DNA of 64,000 nucleotides, from contig NZ_JAUETR010000001.1 in assembly GCF_032484785.1 (NCBI RefSeq), positions 2,669,501 to 2,733,500 on the forward strand. The letters run 5' to 3'. This document shows positions 30,011-39,858 of the stretch, one piece after another (position 1 is the first letter of the stretch; every line of letters starts with the position of its first letter). Under the pieces are notes generated by a model. That model saw nothing but the letters and a program-made list of their open reading frames with translations. It searched no databases and was not told the origin of the DNA. A program made the translations under genes and the position numbers. This DNA is from Bradyrhizobium sp. SZCCHNS1050. GTDB lineage: Bacteria; Pseudomonadota; Alphaproteobacteria; Rhizobiales; Xanthobacteraceae.

Positions 30011-30111
30011 GTCATTCCGGGGCGTGCGAAGCACGAACCCGGAATCCATCTCTCAGCAGATCCTGTAGCCCGATGGATTCCGGGCTCGCCCTTCGGGCGC
30101 CCCGGAATGAC
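30011..30111. repeat. Dispersed inverted-repeat element (GTCATTCCGGGG type)
   Basis: The ends GTCATTCCGGGG and CCCCGGAATGAC are perfect inverted copies. The interior contains ATTCCGGGCTCG, shared with elements at 61233-61272 and 62470-62615. With the previous element it fills most of the 413-bp gap between parB and holA; I see nothing else there. Confidence 0.7.
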
Positions 30112-30191
30112 GGCTGAGGTTGGAGAGCGATCTCGGGTCCACTCGGGCTGAAGTTCTCGACGCCGTATTCAGGGAGCCGGCGCACTGACCA

Positions 30192-31220
30192 TCACCCCTT
30201 CCGCCGTGCCGCGACCGCGATCGACAGCAGCGTCCGCTGCGCGATCGCTGCCGCCAATCCCGGCTGCTTGCGCATGTCGAGCGCGGCTGTCGCCAGTTGG
30301 TCGATGATCGGCAGCAGGCGGGCAGGGGAGAAATTGCGCAGCGCCGTCTCGGCGCTCGGCTTGCGCGAGAAGTGCAGCCGGGGGAAGCCGCCTTCGAGGA
30401 TGGACGAGACTGGCGTGCCGGAAGCGACGGCGAGCGCCGATTTGTGTAGCCATGCGGCATGTCGCTGCGCGGCGGAGATGATGACGCCGGGATAGGTGCC
30501 CGCGATCATCGCCTTGCCGAACTCGGTCTCGACCATTTCCGGCTTGCCGCCGAAGGCGCCGTCGACGATCGGATCGAGCTTCATCTCCGAGGCGTCGGCG
30601 ACCACGGCCATCACGTGGTCGAGCGTCACCTCGCCTTCGCCGTGGGCGAACAGGGTCAGCTTGCGCAGCTCGTTGCGGGAGGCCTGGCGGTCGCCGCCGA
30701 GCAGCGCCATCAGATAGGCGCGGGCCTCCGGAGAGATGCGCAGCGAGGCCAAGCGCAATTCGTCGTCGATCAGCTTGGCGAGATCGCGCTCGGTGTCCGG
30801 GTAGCAGCCGATCGCCACCGCCGTTCTGGCCTTCTCGCAAATCTTGCGCAGTGGCGAATCGGGGCGGATGTCGCCGGCCTCGATCACGACGCGGCAGTCC
30901 CGCACGTTCATCTCGCTGAGCGTCTCGACGCCGCTGGCGAAATTGCGCGAGCCGGCGCGCACCCGGATGGCCCGGCGGCCGCCGAACAGCGGCACGGTCA
31001 TGGCTTCGTCGACGAGGCGCGACGGCTCCGCGGAGAGCTCGTCACCGTCGAGCCTGACCACGGAGAAGGGATCATCGGGGTTGTCGACGGCCGAAGCGAT
31101 GAGGGCCTCGGCGCGCTCGCGAACCAGGCCGGTATCCGGACCGTACAACAGGATCAGCGGACGAGCGGCGTCCGGTTTGGCCAGGAAGGCATCGATGTCT
31201 CGTCCGCGCAGCGCGACCAC
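30192..31220 (-). CDS. holA: DNA polymerase III delta subunit
   Basis: A 342-residue clamp-loader subunit that opens the beta clamp. LILLYGPDTGLVRERAEAL and the LLGGDRQASRNELRKLTLFA segment are typical of HolA. A degenerate AAA+ fold without a functional P-loop is expected and seen. It is the last gene of leuS-lptE-holA, an arrangement widespread in proteobacteria, and follows lptE by 18 bp. Confidence 0.92.
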   Translation of the reverse strand: MVALRGRDIDAFLAKPDAARPLILLYGPDTGLVRERAEALIASAVDNPDDPFSVVRLDGDELSAEPSRLVDEAMTVPLFGGRRAIRVRAGSRNFASGVETLSEMNVRDCRVVIEAGDIRPDSPLRKICEKARTAVAIGCYPDTERDLAKLIDDELRLASLRISPEARAYLMALLGGDRQASRNELRKLTLFAHGEGEVTLDHVMAVVADASEMKLDPIVDGAFGGKPEMVETEFGKAMIAGTYPGVIISAAQRHAAWLHKSALAVASGTPVSSILEGGFPRLHFSRKPSAETALRNFSPARLLPIIDQLATAALDMRKQPGLAAAIAQRTLLSIAVAARRKG

Positions 31221-31238
31221 GGCGATGTCAGCCGTGCG

Positions 31239-31790
31239 TCAGGTGCCCGCGGTGAAATAGGCCGCGAGCCGCGTTTTGATCTTCTCGGCGACCTCCTCGG
31301 AGGCGCGATCCTCGGCGTCACGGAAGGCCCGCTGCCGGGCGAAACGCTGGTACGAGCCGGGGATGTCATAGGAGGTGCGTGCGAAGGTCGTTCCGGTCAT
31401 GACCGATTTGTTGGTCGCCAGCTCGACCAGATTGTACTGCACGTCGAGGCCGACATTCTCGGTGGTCGGCAGGCCGGTGGTCTGCGAGACGATCAGCGAG
31501 GACCGGCTGGTCTGCAATCGCAGGACCAGCTTGTGGGTCGGCGCCGTGCCGGTTGCGGTGCCGTACAGCTTGAAGGCGAGCGCGTTGCGGATGCCGACGC
31601 CGATGCGCGCCTCGGGCGAGGCGTTCGGCTTGTCGACCGGCGGCAGCTCGATGCCCATCAGCTTTTCGCGCAGGCCGGGCGTGCCGTCGGTATGCTCTGC
31701 ATACATCGGCTGGAAGCAGCCTGCCGTCAGCGCGGCCAAAGCGGCCACGGCAACAAGCCGAGCAGCGATCCGAAACCTAGCCGACGACAT
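31239..31790 (-). CDS. lptE: LPS assembly lipoprotein LptE
   Basis: A 183-residue outer-membrane lipoprotein that plugs the LptD barrel in lipopolysaccharide export. The signal peptide ends in a lipobox LTAGC with lipidated Cys25. The FQPMYAEH start of the mature protein and the [21 protein letters not shown] segment fit alphaproteobacterial LptE. Its start overlaps the leuS stop by 14 nt. The assignment rests on operon context as much as on sequence, because LptE diverges fast. Confidence 0.85.
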   Translation of the reverse strand: MSSARFRIAARLVAVAALAALTAGCFQPMYAEHTDGTPGLREKLMGIELPPVDKPNASPEARIGVGIRNALAFKLYGTATGTAPTHKLVLRLQTSRSSLIVSQTTGLPTTENVGLDVQYNLVELATNKSVMTGTTFARTSYDIPGSYQRFARQRAFRDAEDRASEEVAEKIKTRLAAYFTAGT

Positions 31791-34401
31791 TCACGATCCT
31801 CTTGGGAACAATGATCACCTTGCGGACGGGTTTGCCATCCAGCGCCAGTTTTACTGCATCGAGGGCCAAAACGGCAGCCTCAATTTCCGGATTCTGCGCG
31901 TTGCTGGCGACTGTGACTTCTCCGCGCTTCTTGCCGTTGACCTGGACGACCAGGGTCATGCTGTCCTCAACCAGCAAATCTCGTTCGATTTGCGGCCAGG
32001 AGGCCTCCGAGATCAGCCCGGTCTGACCCAGCACCTGCCAGCATTCTTCGGCCAGATGCGGCATCATCGGCGAGAACAGCTGCACCAGGATCCCGGCGGC
32101 CTCGCGAATCGCCCAGGCCAGGTCGGCCGCCGGCTTGGCCGGCCGCGCCAGGACGTCGGCCAGCGCATTGGCGAACTCGCGGATATGCGCCAGGCAGACG
32201 TTGAAGTGCAGCCGCTCGATGCCGCCGGTCACCTTGTCCAGGGCGCCGTGGGCAGCCTTGCGCAGCGCCAGCGCGTCGGGGCCGAACGCGGCCGGGCGGG
32301 AGGAGGGCGCCTCGGCCGCTGCCGCGACCGATTCGTTGACCAGCCGCCACAGCCGCTGGACGAAGCGCGCCGCGCCCTGCACCCGCTCGTCGCTCCAGAT
32401 CACGTCGCGGTCCGGCGGCGAGTCCGACAGCATGAACCAGCGCGCGACGTCGGCGCCGTAGCTCTCGATGATGTCGTCGGGGTCGACGGTGTTCTTCTTC
32501 GACTTCGACATCTTCTCGATCGGGCCGATCGTGATGTCCTCGCCGGTGGCGGCCAGCACGGCGCGGCGGCCGTTGCCGCCGATCTCGATCTTGACCTCCG
32601 CCGGGTTGACGTAGGTGCCGTCGGCCTTCTGATAGGTCTCGTGGACCACCATGCCCTGTGTGAACATGCCGGCGAACGGCTCGTCCATCGCGACGTGGCC
32701 GGTGGCCTTCATCGCGCGGGTGAAGAACCGGCTGTAGAGCAGATGCAGAATCGCGTGCTCGACGCCGCCGATATACTGGTCGACCGGCATCATCCGGTTG
32801 GCCACGGCCGGCGTCGTCGGCGCGGTCTCGTTCCATGGATCGGTGAAGCGCGCGAAGTACCAGGACGAATCCACGAAGGTGTCCATGGTGTCGGTCTCAC
32901 GCTGCGCCTTGCCCCCGCATGCGGGGCAGGTGACGTGCTTCCAGGTCGGATGGTGGTCGAGCGCATTGCCCGGCTTGTCGAAGGTGACGTCGTCCGGCAG
33001 CACCACGGGCAGGTCCTTGGCCGGCACCGGCACGACATCGCAGGTCGGGCAGTGGATCACCGGGATCGGGCAGCCCCAATAGCGCTGGCGCGAGATGCCC
33101 CAATCGCGCAGCCGGAAATTGACCTGGCGCTCGCCGACGGCGGCGCCAGCGCGCTGCTCGGTCTCCAGCCGCTTGGCGACCTCGTCCTTGGCCTGCGCGA
33201 TCGTCATGCCGTCGAGGAAGCGCGAATTGATCAGGCGGCCGTCGCCGTCGAACGCGGTGTCGGTGATGACGAAGCTCGCCGGGTCTTGACCCTCGGGGCA
33301 GACCACCGGCGTGTTGCCGAGATTGTATTTGTTGACGAAGTCGAGGTCGCGCTGGTCATGCGCCGGGCAGCCGAAGATGGCGCCGGTGCCGTACTCCATC
33401 AGCACGAAGTTCGCGACATAGACCGGCAAGGTCCAGCTCGGATCGAACGGATGCACGGCGCGGATGCCGGTGTCGAAGCCCTGCTTCTCCGCGGTGTCGA
33501 TCGCCTCCTGCGCGGTGCCGATCCGCTTGATCTCGGCGACGAACGCGGCGAGCTCCGGGTTCTTGGCGGCCGCGGCTTGCGCCAGCGGATGGTCCGCCGA
33601 GATCGCCATGAACTTGGCGCCGAACAGCGTGTCCGGCCGCGTCGTGAAGATCTTCAATTCGGTCTCGCCCGCCGGCGTCGTCTTGGGATCCAGCGCGAAG
33701 CGGATCAGCAGGCCTTCGGAGCGGCCGATCCAGTTGCGCTGCATCAGCCGCACCTTGTCGGGCCAGCGGTCGAGACCATCGAGCGCGTCCAGCAGCTCCT
33801 GCGAGTACTTCGTGATCTTGAACACCCATTGGTTCATCTCACGCTGTTCGACCACCGCACCGGAGCGCCAGCCGCGACCGTCGATGACCTGCTCGTTGGC
33901 GAGCACGGTCATGTCGACCGGATCCCAGTTCACCTTGCGCTTCTCGCGCTCGACCAGCCCCGCTTGCATGAAGTCGAGGAACATCTTCTGCTGGTGCTTG
34001 TAGTAGGATGGATCGCAGGTCGCGAACTCGCGCGCCCAGTCGAGCGACAGGCCGATCGAGCGCAGCTGCTTCTTCATCGCCGCGATATTGTCGTAGGTCC
34101 ACGCCTTGGGCGCCACCTTGCGCTCGATCGCGGCGTTCTCGGCCGGCAGGCCGAACGCGTCCCAGCCCATCGGGTGCAGCACGTTGAAGCCCTTGGCACG
34201 CATGAAGCGCGCCAGCACGTCGCCCAGCGTATAATTACGGACATGCCCGATATGGATGCGTCCCGACGGATAGGGAAACATCTCGAGCACGTAGTATTTC
34301 GGACGCGGATCGTCGTTCCTGGTGGCGAAGATCGCCTTTTCGTCCCACTGGCGCTGCCAGCGCGGCTCGGCTTCACGGGCGTTGTAGCGTTCGGATGTCA
34401 T
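31777..34401 (-). CDS. leuS: Leucyl-tRNA synthetase
   Basis: An 874-residue class I synthetase. The HIGH signature is HIGH-type HIGHV at 50-54 after FPYPSGRI, and KMSKSKKN is near residue 630. The CP1 editing domain lies between, including the TRPDTLFGA motif. A Zn-binding pair CPTC...CPAC appears in the zinc domain. It heads the minus-strand operon with lptE and holA. The start at 34401 gives [16 protein letters not shown], the usual family opening. Confidence 0.98.
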   Translation of the reverse strand: MTSERYNAREAEPRWQRQWDEKAIFATRNDDPRPKYYVLEMFPYPSGRIHIGHVRNYTLGDVLARFMRAKGFNVLHPMGWDAFGLPAENAAIERKVAPKAWTYDNIAAMKKQLRSIGLSLDWAREFATCDPSYYKHQQKMFLDFMQAGLVEREKRKVNWDPVDMTVLANEQVIDGRGWRSGAVVEQREMNQWVFKITKYSQELLDALDGLDRWPDKVRLMQRNWIGRSEGLLIRFALDPKTTPAGETELKIFTTRPDTLFGAKFMAISADHPLAQAAAAKNPELAAFVAEIKRIGTAQEAIDTAEKQGFDTGIRAVHPFDPSWTLPVYVANFVLMEYGTGAIFGCPAHDQRDLDFVNKYNLGNTPVVCPEGQDPASFVITDTAFDGDGRLINSRFLDGMTIAQAKDEVAKRLETEQRAGAAVGERQVNFRLRDWGISRQRYWGCPIPVIHCPTCDVVPVPAKDLPVVLPDDVTFDKPGNALDHHPTWKHVTCPACGGKAQRETDTMDTFVDSSWYFARFTDPWNETAPTTPAVANRMMPVDQYIGGVEHAILHLLYSRFFTRAMKATGHVAMDEPFAGMFTQGMVVHETYQKADGTYVNPAEVKIEIGGNGRRAVLAATGEDITIGPIEKMSKSKKNTVDPDDIIESYGADVARWFMLSDSPPDRDVIWSDERVQGAARFVQRLWRLVNESVAAAAEAPSSRPAAFGPDALALRKAAHGALDKVTGGIERLHFNVCLAHIREFANALADVLARPAKPAADLAWAIREAAGILVQLFSPMMPHLAEECWQVLGQTGLISEASWPQIERDLLVEDSMTLVVQVNGKKRGEVTVASNAQNPEIEAAVLALDAVKLALDGKPVRKVIIVPKRIVNVVG

Positions 34402-34653
34402 GGAATCGCTTGTAATTTTCGAGGATTCGCGTCGTTTGAAGACGGCGGACTAGGCCACAAAAGCGGCAGCCCGGTCAATGGGGCGACAGATGATGATACC
34501 ATTTTGGGCATCCGCTAAGCGACGGTAATCGTGAGTTTTTTTGCAGCCTCTGCCGGCAGTGTCGAAGGTTCGATTGAGGCACGGTTAAGACTTGAATGGG
34601 AGACTGAGTGCATACATCCAGGCATCAGCCCGCATCTGGGATCACTCCACATC

Positions 34654-35712
34654 GTGTCCGGCGCTACGTTCGACGAGCTTGACTTCGAGTACGCGACGAC
34701 GGTCGCGGAAAAGGCCATGAAATCCATGGCTCAACAGCGCGTGCCACCGACGCCTAACAACTTCCATCTGTGGTTCAAGTACTCACTGGGCTCGGCGTCG
34801 GATCTCAAGCGCGCCGTCGACATCCTGGTCAGCAACAAGCGCAAGTTCGACAAGACCACCAACCAGGCGCTGTTCGACACGTACATCGGCCAGCAGGGTA
34901 CGGAAGCGGCTGTCGTCCACAAAGTCTCGCAGCAGTTGCATGGCGTGATGGACTCCGCCAAGCAGTATCTGACGGCCGCGATCGCCGACAACCGCACACA
35001 CATGGCGGCGATCGATGGCGTCGCCGAACGCAGCGAGCAGGGCGTCGATCCGAAGATCCTGATCGAGAACCTGGTCAGCGAGCTCGCCCAGGCGACCGCG
35101 CGTGCGGCGAAACTCGAAGCGAGCTTTGCCGAGAAGTCACGCGAGCTCGACACCATCCGAGACTCGCTCAACAAGTCGGAGCAGCGCGCACGCACGGACA
35201 CGCTGACCGGATTGCCGAACCGGCGCGCGCTCGAAGAGTTCTTCCGCCATGCGCAGGTCGAGGCGATGGAGCGCGACGAACCGCTCAGCGTCCTCCTGAT
35301 CGACGTCGACCACTTCAAGAAGTTCAACGACAATTACGGCCATGGCGTCGGCGATCAGGTGCTGCGCCTTGTCGCCAAGGCATTGCGCGAGCGCGTTCGC
35401 GACAAGGATCTTCCCGCACGCTACGGCGGCGAGGAACTGATCGCGGTGCTTCCGCAGACCGACCTCGAAGGTTGCACCGTCATCGCCGAACGCATCCGGC
35501 GCACCATCGCCGATTGTCAGTTCACGCGGCGCTCGACCGGCGAGGTGTTGCCGCAGATCACGGTGTCAATCGGCGTCGGCCAGTTCCAGTTCGGCGAATC
35601 GATGGCTGATCTGATCGACCGTTGCGACCGCTCGTTGTATCTCGCCAAGAAGCTCGGCCGCAACCGCGTGGTCAGCGAGCTCGAGCTCGACCAGAAGCTC
35701 GCGGTCGGCTGA
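34654..35712 (+). CDS. Diguanylate cyclase with intact inhibitory site
   Basis: A cytoplasmic GGDEF protein, 352 residues from the GTG at 34654. The N-terminus (YATTVAEKAMKSM, NNFHLWFKYSLG) resembles a helical module common in Rhizobiales cyclases. The GGDEF domain opens with DTLTGLPNRRALEEF and has the active loop RYGGEEL. The product-inhibition I-site RxxD is present as RDKD five residues before the GG. It therefore should make cyclic di-GMP and be feedback-inhibited. The frame is open to a GTG at 34531, and the start is uncertain. It converges on a second cyclase with a 21-bp gap. Confidence 0.88.
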   Translation: MSGATFDELDFEYATTVAEKAMKSMAQQRVPPTPNNFHLWFKYSLGSASDLKRAVDILVSNKRKFDKTTNQALFDTYIGQQGTEAAVVHKVSQQLHGVMDSAKQYLTAAIADNRTHMAAIDGVAERSEQGVDPKILIENLVSELAQATARAAKLEASFAEKSRELDTIRDSLNKSEQRARTDTLTGLPNRRALEEFFRHAQVEAMERDEPLSVLLIDVDHFKKFNDNYGHGVGDQVLRLVAKALRERVRDKDLPARYGGEELIAVLPQTDLEGCTVIAERIRRTIADCQFTRRSTGEVLPQITVSIGVGQFQFGESMADLIDRCDRSLYLAKKLGRNRVVSELELDQKLAVG

Positions 35713-35733
35713 TCGCAGGCCGCCGCCGCAGCC

Positions 35734-37431
35734 CTATCCTGCGCGTGCCACGCCGCTCCTGTCATCCGCGACATCCGCGAAGCCATGCGCGATGACCGTG
35801 TTGCGGCCGCGATGCTTGGCCGCATAGAGCGCGGCATCGGCGGCTTCGATCAGGTCGGAGGGCGTCAGCGACTCGTTCGGCCGGGTCGAGGCGACACCGA
35901 CGCTCACGGTGACGCACCGATGCGCCGACGTCGCGTGCGGCAGCTCGAGCTCGAGAACCGTGGCGCGTACCTGCTCGCCGACCGCGAGCGCCTCTCTGGC
36001 GCCCATGCCCGGCAACAACAGGCAGAACTCCTCACCGCCATAGCGGCCGGCGAAAGCCGTCATTGCGCCGGCGATCTGCGACAGCGTCTCGCCGAGACGT
36101 GACAGGCAGGCGTCACCCTCAGGGTGCCCATACGTGTCGTTGTAGAGCTTGAAGTGGTCGACGTCGATCATCAGCAGCGACAGCTCGGTGCCGGCCTGCT
36201 GCGCGCGGCTCCATTCGACGTCGATGCGGTTCTGGAAGCCGCGGCGGTTGGCGAGGCCCGAGAGCATGTCGATCGACGCCATCACCGTCAGCCGGTCATT
36301 GGCGGCGACCAGCTCGCGCTCGCGCTGGCCGAGCTTGGCGGCCATCGCATTGAAGGACTTTGCCAGCGGAACGAACTCCGACGGCAGATGCTTGGTGGTG
36401 ACGCGCGCCGACCAGTGGCCGTGGCCGAAGCGCTTGGCGGTCGCCGCGAGCATGCTGACGGGCTTCACGATCAGCTTCTCGGCGGCGATCAGCGCGCCGA
36501 GCAGCACGATCAGGCAGACGAGGCCAGCCTGCAGATAGGCGTTGCGGATCTCGCGGTCGATGGCGGCGGTGACGCGGGTCTCATCGATGCTGACGATCAG
36601 CCGCGATCCGGTGTCGGCGATCCGAGTGAAGGTGATCGCGCGCTTGGAGCCATCCGCCGCCGTGAAACTCATCGTCTCGCTCGGCTTCCCCGAACTCAGG
36701 GCGGTCTCGGCAACGGCCGACAACAACGGCACGCTGTCGAGCGGCCGGCCGATCAGCTCGTTGCGGTCGGCGGGCGCCGCCAGCACGGTTCCTTCGCTGT
36801 CGACCAGCACCGCCGTGATGCCGGGGCGGCCGCCAAGATTGTTCATGATCTTGGACATCCATTCCAGGTTCACGCTCGCCAGCATCACCGCGTCCGGCTC
36901 GCCGGTGATCGCGCCGACCGGATAGGCGGCCATGACGATCGGCACGTGCGACGGCTTCGACAGCAGGTAGTCGCTGAACACGAAATCACGTGATTCCTGG
37001 GCGCCACGGAAATACGGCCGGTCGCTGAAATCGAGCCCGACATATTGGTTGTTGGTCGAGCACTGGATGCGGCCGTCGCGGCCGGCGATCATCAGGGTGC
37101 GGATCCACGGCAGGGTCGCCGGCAGGCTGGCGCGCATCATGTCGCAGCTGCGGCTCACGCCGGTGCTCGACGCCCGGACATAGGCCGTCGACTTCAGCAC
37201 CGTCTCCACCGACATGATGACCTCGCGCTGCATGTCGGCGCTTTGCCGGGCGAGGCCGGAGAATTCCTCCGATGCGAGTGCGATCTGCCTTGTCCTGGCG
37301 CTTTCCAGCGAGCGCGCGCGTTCCAGCATCAGCGGCGCGACCAGGATCAGGGCGAGCAGCGCCAGCCGGGCGCGGATCCCCATCAGCCGGTTCAGCTTCA
37401 CTCTATTGCGATTGAACCGGATGCTTGGCAT
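35734..37431 (-). CDS. Membrane diguanylate cyclase with dCache sensor and HAMP
   Basis: A 565-residue inner-membrane protein. An N-terminal helix (about 17-36) and a second helix (about 296-318) bracket a periplasmic double-Cache-like sensor containing DFSDRPYFRGAQ, the usual ligand-site signature. A HAMP linker follows, then a GGDEF domain with DMLSGLANRRGF and active loop RYGGEEF. The I-site is missing: AMTA occupies the RxxD position, so product inhibition is not expected. It probably couples an external small molecule to cyclic di-GMP. Confidence 0.92.
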   Translation of the reverse strand: MPSIRFNRNRVKLNRLMGIRARLALLALILVAPLMLERARSLESARTRQIALASEEFSGLARQSADMQREVIMSVETVLKSTAYVRASSTGVSRSCDMMRASLPATLPWIRTLMIAGRDGRIQCSTNNQYVGLDFSDRPYFRGAQESRDFVFSDYLLSKPSHVPIVMAAYPVGAITGEPDAVMLASVNLEWMSKIMNNLGGRPGITAVLVDSEGTVLAAPADRNELIGRPLDSVPLLSAVAETALSSGKPSETMSFTAADGSKRAITFTRIADTGSRLIVSIDETRVTAAIDREIRNAYLQAGLVCLIVLLGALIAAEKLIVKPVSMLAATAKRFGHGHWSARVTTKHLPSEFVPLAKSFNAMAAKLGQRERELVAANDRLTVMASIDMLSGLANRRGFQNRIDVEWSRAQQAGTELSLLMIDVDHFKLYNDTYGHPEGDACLSRLGETLSQIAGAMTAFAGRYGGEEFCLLLPGMGAREALAVGEQVRATVLELELPHATSAHRCVTVSVGVASTRPNESLTPSDLIEAADAALYAAKHRGRNTVIAHGFADVADDRSGVARAG

Positions 37432-37540
37432 TTCTTCCCCCTACCCCCGGCCGTGAAGGGTAAGGAGAAGGGCTCAAGAACCCTTTCTCGAACTCCGTAA
37501 AATTGCAGCCAAACCCGTAAATCTACCGACGGACGCCATC

Positions 37541-38227
37541 GTGCCTGATGAATCGAACGCCTCAACCTCGTCCTCGCCGTCCGCGCTCGCCGCCGTCGAG
37601 CAGGAGATTCTGCGCGCCTGCCGCGACGCCAAACGTGATCGCGGCTCGGTCACGCTGATCGCTGTGTCGAAGACCTTCGATGCCGACGCGATCGAGCCGG
37701 TGATCGCGGCCGGACAGCGCGTGTTCGGTGAAAATCGCGTTCAGGAAGCCAAAGCCAAGTGGCCGCCGCTGATGGCCGCGCATCCGGGGCTCGCACTGCA
37801 CCTGATCGGGCCGCTGCAATCCAACAAGGCCAAGGAGGCGGTCGCGCTGTTCGACGCCATCCATTCGGTGGACCGGCCAAGTCTGTGCGTGGCGCTTGCC
37901 AAGGAGATTTCCGTCCAGGGCCGGCATCCGCAGCTGTTCGTCCAGATCAATACCGGCGAGGAGCCGCAGAAGGCGGGCATCGCGCCCGGCGACGCCGACG
38001 CCTTCATCGCCGCCTGCCGCACGGATTACGGGCTCGCGATTTCAGGGCTGATGTGCATTCCGCCGGTCGACGAAGCACCGGGGCCGCATTTCGCGCTGAC
38101 TGCCAAGATCGCCGCCCGCAACGGCCTCGCGCATCTGTCGATGGGCATGAGCGCCGATTTCGCCACCGCCATCCAGTTCGGCGCCACGCATGTCCGGGTC
38201 GGCTCGGCGATCTTCGGGCATCGCTGA
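37541..38227 (+). CDS. YggS-family pyridoxal-phosphate homeostasis protein
   Basis: A 228-residue single-domain alanine-racemase-fold protein that binds PLP without known catalysis and buffers vitamin B6 and amino-acid pools. The PLP lysine is Lys44 in LIAVSKTF. GENRVQEAKAKW and the LSMGMSADFATAIQFGATHVRVGSAIFG phosphate-binding end are diagnostic. It is divergent from the dCache cyclase gene. The Ser-rich N-terminal 18 residues look like an unstructured extension. Confidence 0.95.
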   Translation: MPDESNASTSSSPSALAAVEQEILRACRDAKRDRGSVTLIAVSKTFDADAIEPVIAAGQRVFGENRVQEAKAKWPPLMAAHPGLALHLIGPLQSNKAKEAVALFDAIHSVDRPSLCVALAKEISVQGRHPQLFVQINTGEEPQKAGIAPGDADAFIAACRTDYGLAISGLMCIPPVDEAPGPHFALTAKIAARNGLAHLSMGMSADFATAIQFGATHVRVGSAIFGHR

Positions 38228-38253
38228 AGGAGGGGCGCGGTCGCGGCCGGTCC

Positions 38254-39039
38254 CTACTCGAACCGCACCGATACCTGCCCCAGATCGCCGAAATCGGCCT
38301 CCATGTGGTCCCCGCTGCCGATCGGCAGCGGCGGATGACAGGTGCCGGTCGTGACCACCTGCCCTGCCCGCGCGGGCACGCCGAGCGCGCTGAGCTCGTT
38401 GACCAGCCAGGCCAGCGCTATCAGCGGATCACCGAGCACGTTGCGGCCGTGGCCGATGAAGGTCTCGCCACGCAGCGCGATGCGCGGCCGCTCCGCGATC
38501 AGGTCGCGGCTGCGCCAGTCGGCGGTGCTGGCCTCGCCCAGCACGAACAGATGCGCGCAGGCATTGTCGGCGATCAGTTGCGCCTCGCCGGCGCTGACGA
38601 AGTCGGCGAACCGCGAATCGGGAATTTCGATCGCGGGGTGCAGCGTGTCGACCGCGGCCAGCACCTCCGCGACATCATAAGGTGTCGGTCTGGGCGGCAG
38701 ATCGCGTCCGAGGCGGAACGCGAACTCCGGCTCGGCGACCCGCATCGCGTTGCCGGCCATCGACGCGGTGCCGCCGACCGGCAGCACCGTTTCGGCCAGG
38801 ATCCGCCCGGCCATCGGACCGGCGACATTGATATGGCGCTGGCCGGCCTCGCTGGTCGCCGCAATCTTCCAGCCAAATAATGGCTTGGGCGAGTGGCGCT
38901 CGAGCTCGGCCTGGATGGCATAGCCTTCGGCGCGGTCTCTCGGACGCAGCTCCGGCGGCAGCTCTGCCAGCTTGCTGCCTTCGCTCCAATGCTGGCGCAG
39001 GATGCCCGCGGCGCTGGCTGGCTGATCCGGTGCGCGCAT
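38254..39039 (-). CDS. 2-keto-4-pentenoate hydratase family protein
   Basis: A 261-residue protein of the MhpD / fumarylacetoacetase-like superfamily. It has the metal-binding PEFAFRLGRDL segment (Glu residues), the AIEIPDSRF motif and GDPLIALAWLVNEL near the C-terminus. Relatives hydrate 2-hydroxypenta-2,4-dienoate or decarboxylate oxalocrotonate in aromatic meta-cleavage. No other catabolic gene is nearby, so its substrate is unknown. The frame is open far upstream, but the ATG at 39039 gives the family-like start; the upstream part overlaps the transpeptidase antiframe. Confidence 0.85.
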   Translation of the reverse strand: MRAPDQPASAAGILRQHWSEGSKLAELPPELRPRDRAEGYAIQAELERHSPKPLFGWKIAATSEAGQRHINVAGPMAGRILAETVLPVGGTASMAGNAMRVAEPEFAFRLGRDLPPRPTPYDVAEVLAAVDTLHPAIEIPDSRFADFVSAGEAQLIADNACAHLFVLGEASTADWRSRDLIAERPRIALRGETFIGHGRNVLGDPLIALAWLVNELSALGVPARAGQVVTTGTCHPPLPIGSGDHMEADFGDLGQVSVRFE

Positions 39040-39062
39040 GACGTCCTCCCCCAACTCGCTTC

Positions 39063-39611
39063 TCATTCGATGACGATTCTGGTGCGCGGACCGATTCTTT
39101 GCAACAGACGCAGCATCGCCGGCCGGGTCATGGCCACGCAGCCTGCGGTCGGGCCGAAATTCGGCCGCGCTAGATGCAGGAACACGGCGCTGCCGCGGCT
39201 GGCGATCCGCGGCCGCGTGTTGTGGTCGATCTCGATGATGAAATCGTACAGATGGTCCTGGCGCGCCAGCCGGTCTCCGGGATGGTCGCCGTGCAGCCGG
39301 ATCGCCTGGTTGTAATGCCGGTCGGCCGGGTCCTCGCACCACGCATCCTCCGGGCCAATCGGCCGGACCGGCAGAAAGGTGCGCGGACGCGAATGACGAT
39401 CGGCCCGCCACCACAGCCGCCGGGGCCGGAAGGTCCCCCGGGGGGTGCCACCATCGCCCTCGCGCTTGTTGGCCAGGACGCCGCCGCGGCCGAGCGCCAC
39501 CGGGATGACATGGCCCCAGACATGGAGCCAGCCGCGCTGCCGCGACCCGGCTTTGGTGCGAATCGAGATCCGCGATGCTGGCATGCCAGGCTTCACCTTC
39601 GCTAACGACAT
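39063..39611 (-). CDS. L,D-transpeptidase (YkuD domain)
   Basis: A 182-residue protein with the YkuD catalytic motif. His146 (FLHLARPNFGPTAGCVAM) and nucleophile Cys158 are in place, with a Thr where many relatives have Ser. These enzymes make 3-3 crosslinks or attach lipoproteins to peptidoglycan. No clear signal peptide is visible from this start, which is unusual for a periplasmic enzyme; a downstream start such as the ATG at codon 10 does not create one. It lies 23 bp upstream of the hydratase gene on the same strand. Confidence 0.85.
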   Translation of the reverse strand: MSLAKVKPGMPASRISIRTKAGSRQRGWLHVWGHVIPVALGRGGVLANKREGDGGTPRGTFRPRRLWWRADRHSRPRTFLPVRPIGPEDAWCEDPADRHYNQAIRLHGDHPGDRLARQDHLYDFIIEIDHNTRPRIASRGSAVFLHLARPNFGPTAGCVAMTRPAMLRLLQRIGPRTRIVIE

Positions 39612-39858
39612 GAAACAACGTGCCTTTTCATTGCCATGGATTGCCCGGTAATTGCCTTAATGTCGGCAAATGGTCCGCCGCGAGGGTCGAACAGGACAAT
39701 CATCTCAATCCCTGCTCAATTCTGGAGTAGAGTCCCGGGCGCTTGTGAATCGGTAACAGCCCCCTACTTCAAGACGGAACAGGGCTGATGAGCCTGTTTG
39801 CCCACCGTTGACGGCGCCACCCATCCGATCCCGCCGGCGCCACCTAGAGGATTGTACA

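Noticed and set aside
31375..34518. 1047-residue plus-strand open frame opposite lptE and leuS
   Set aside because: leuS on the minus strand has every synthetase motif; the antisense frame has shadow composition rich in His, Arg, Asp and Val.
36984..36997. AATCACGTGATT, a parS-like palindrome in the dCache cyclase gene
   Set aside because: Only the inner TCACGTGA matches. The outer bases that ParB reads (GTT/AAC) are wrong.
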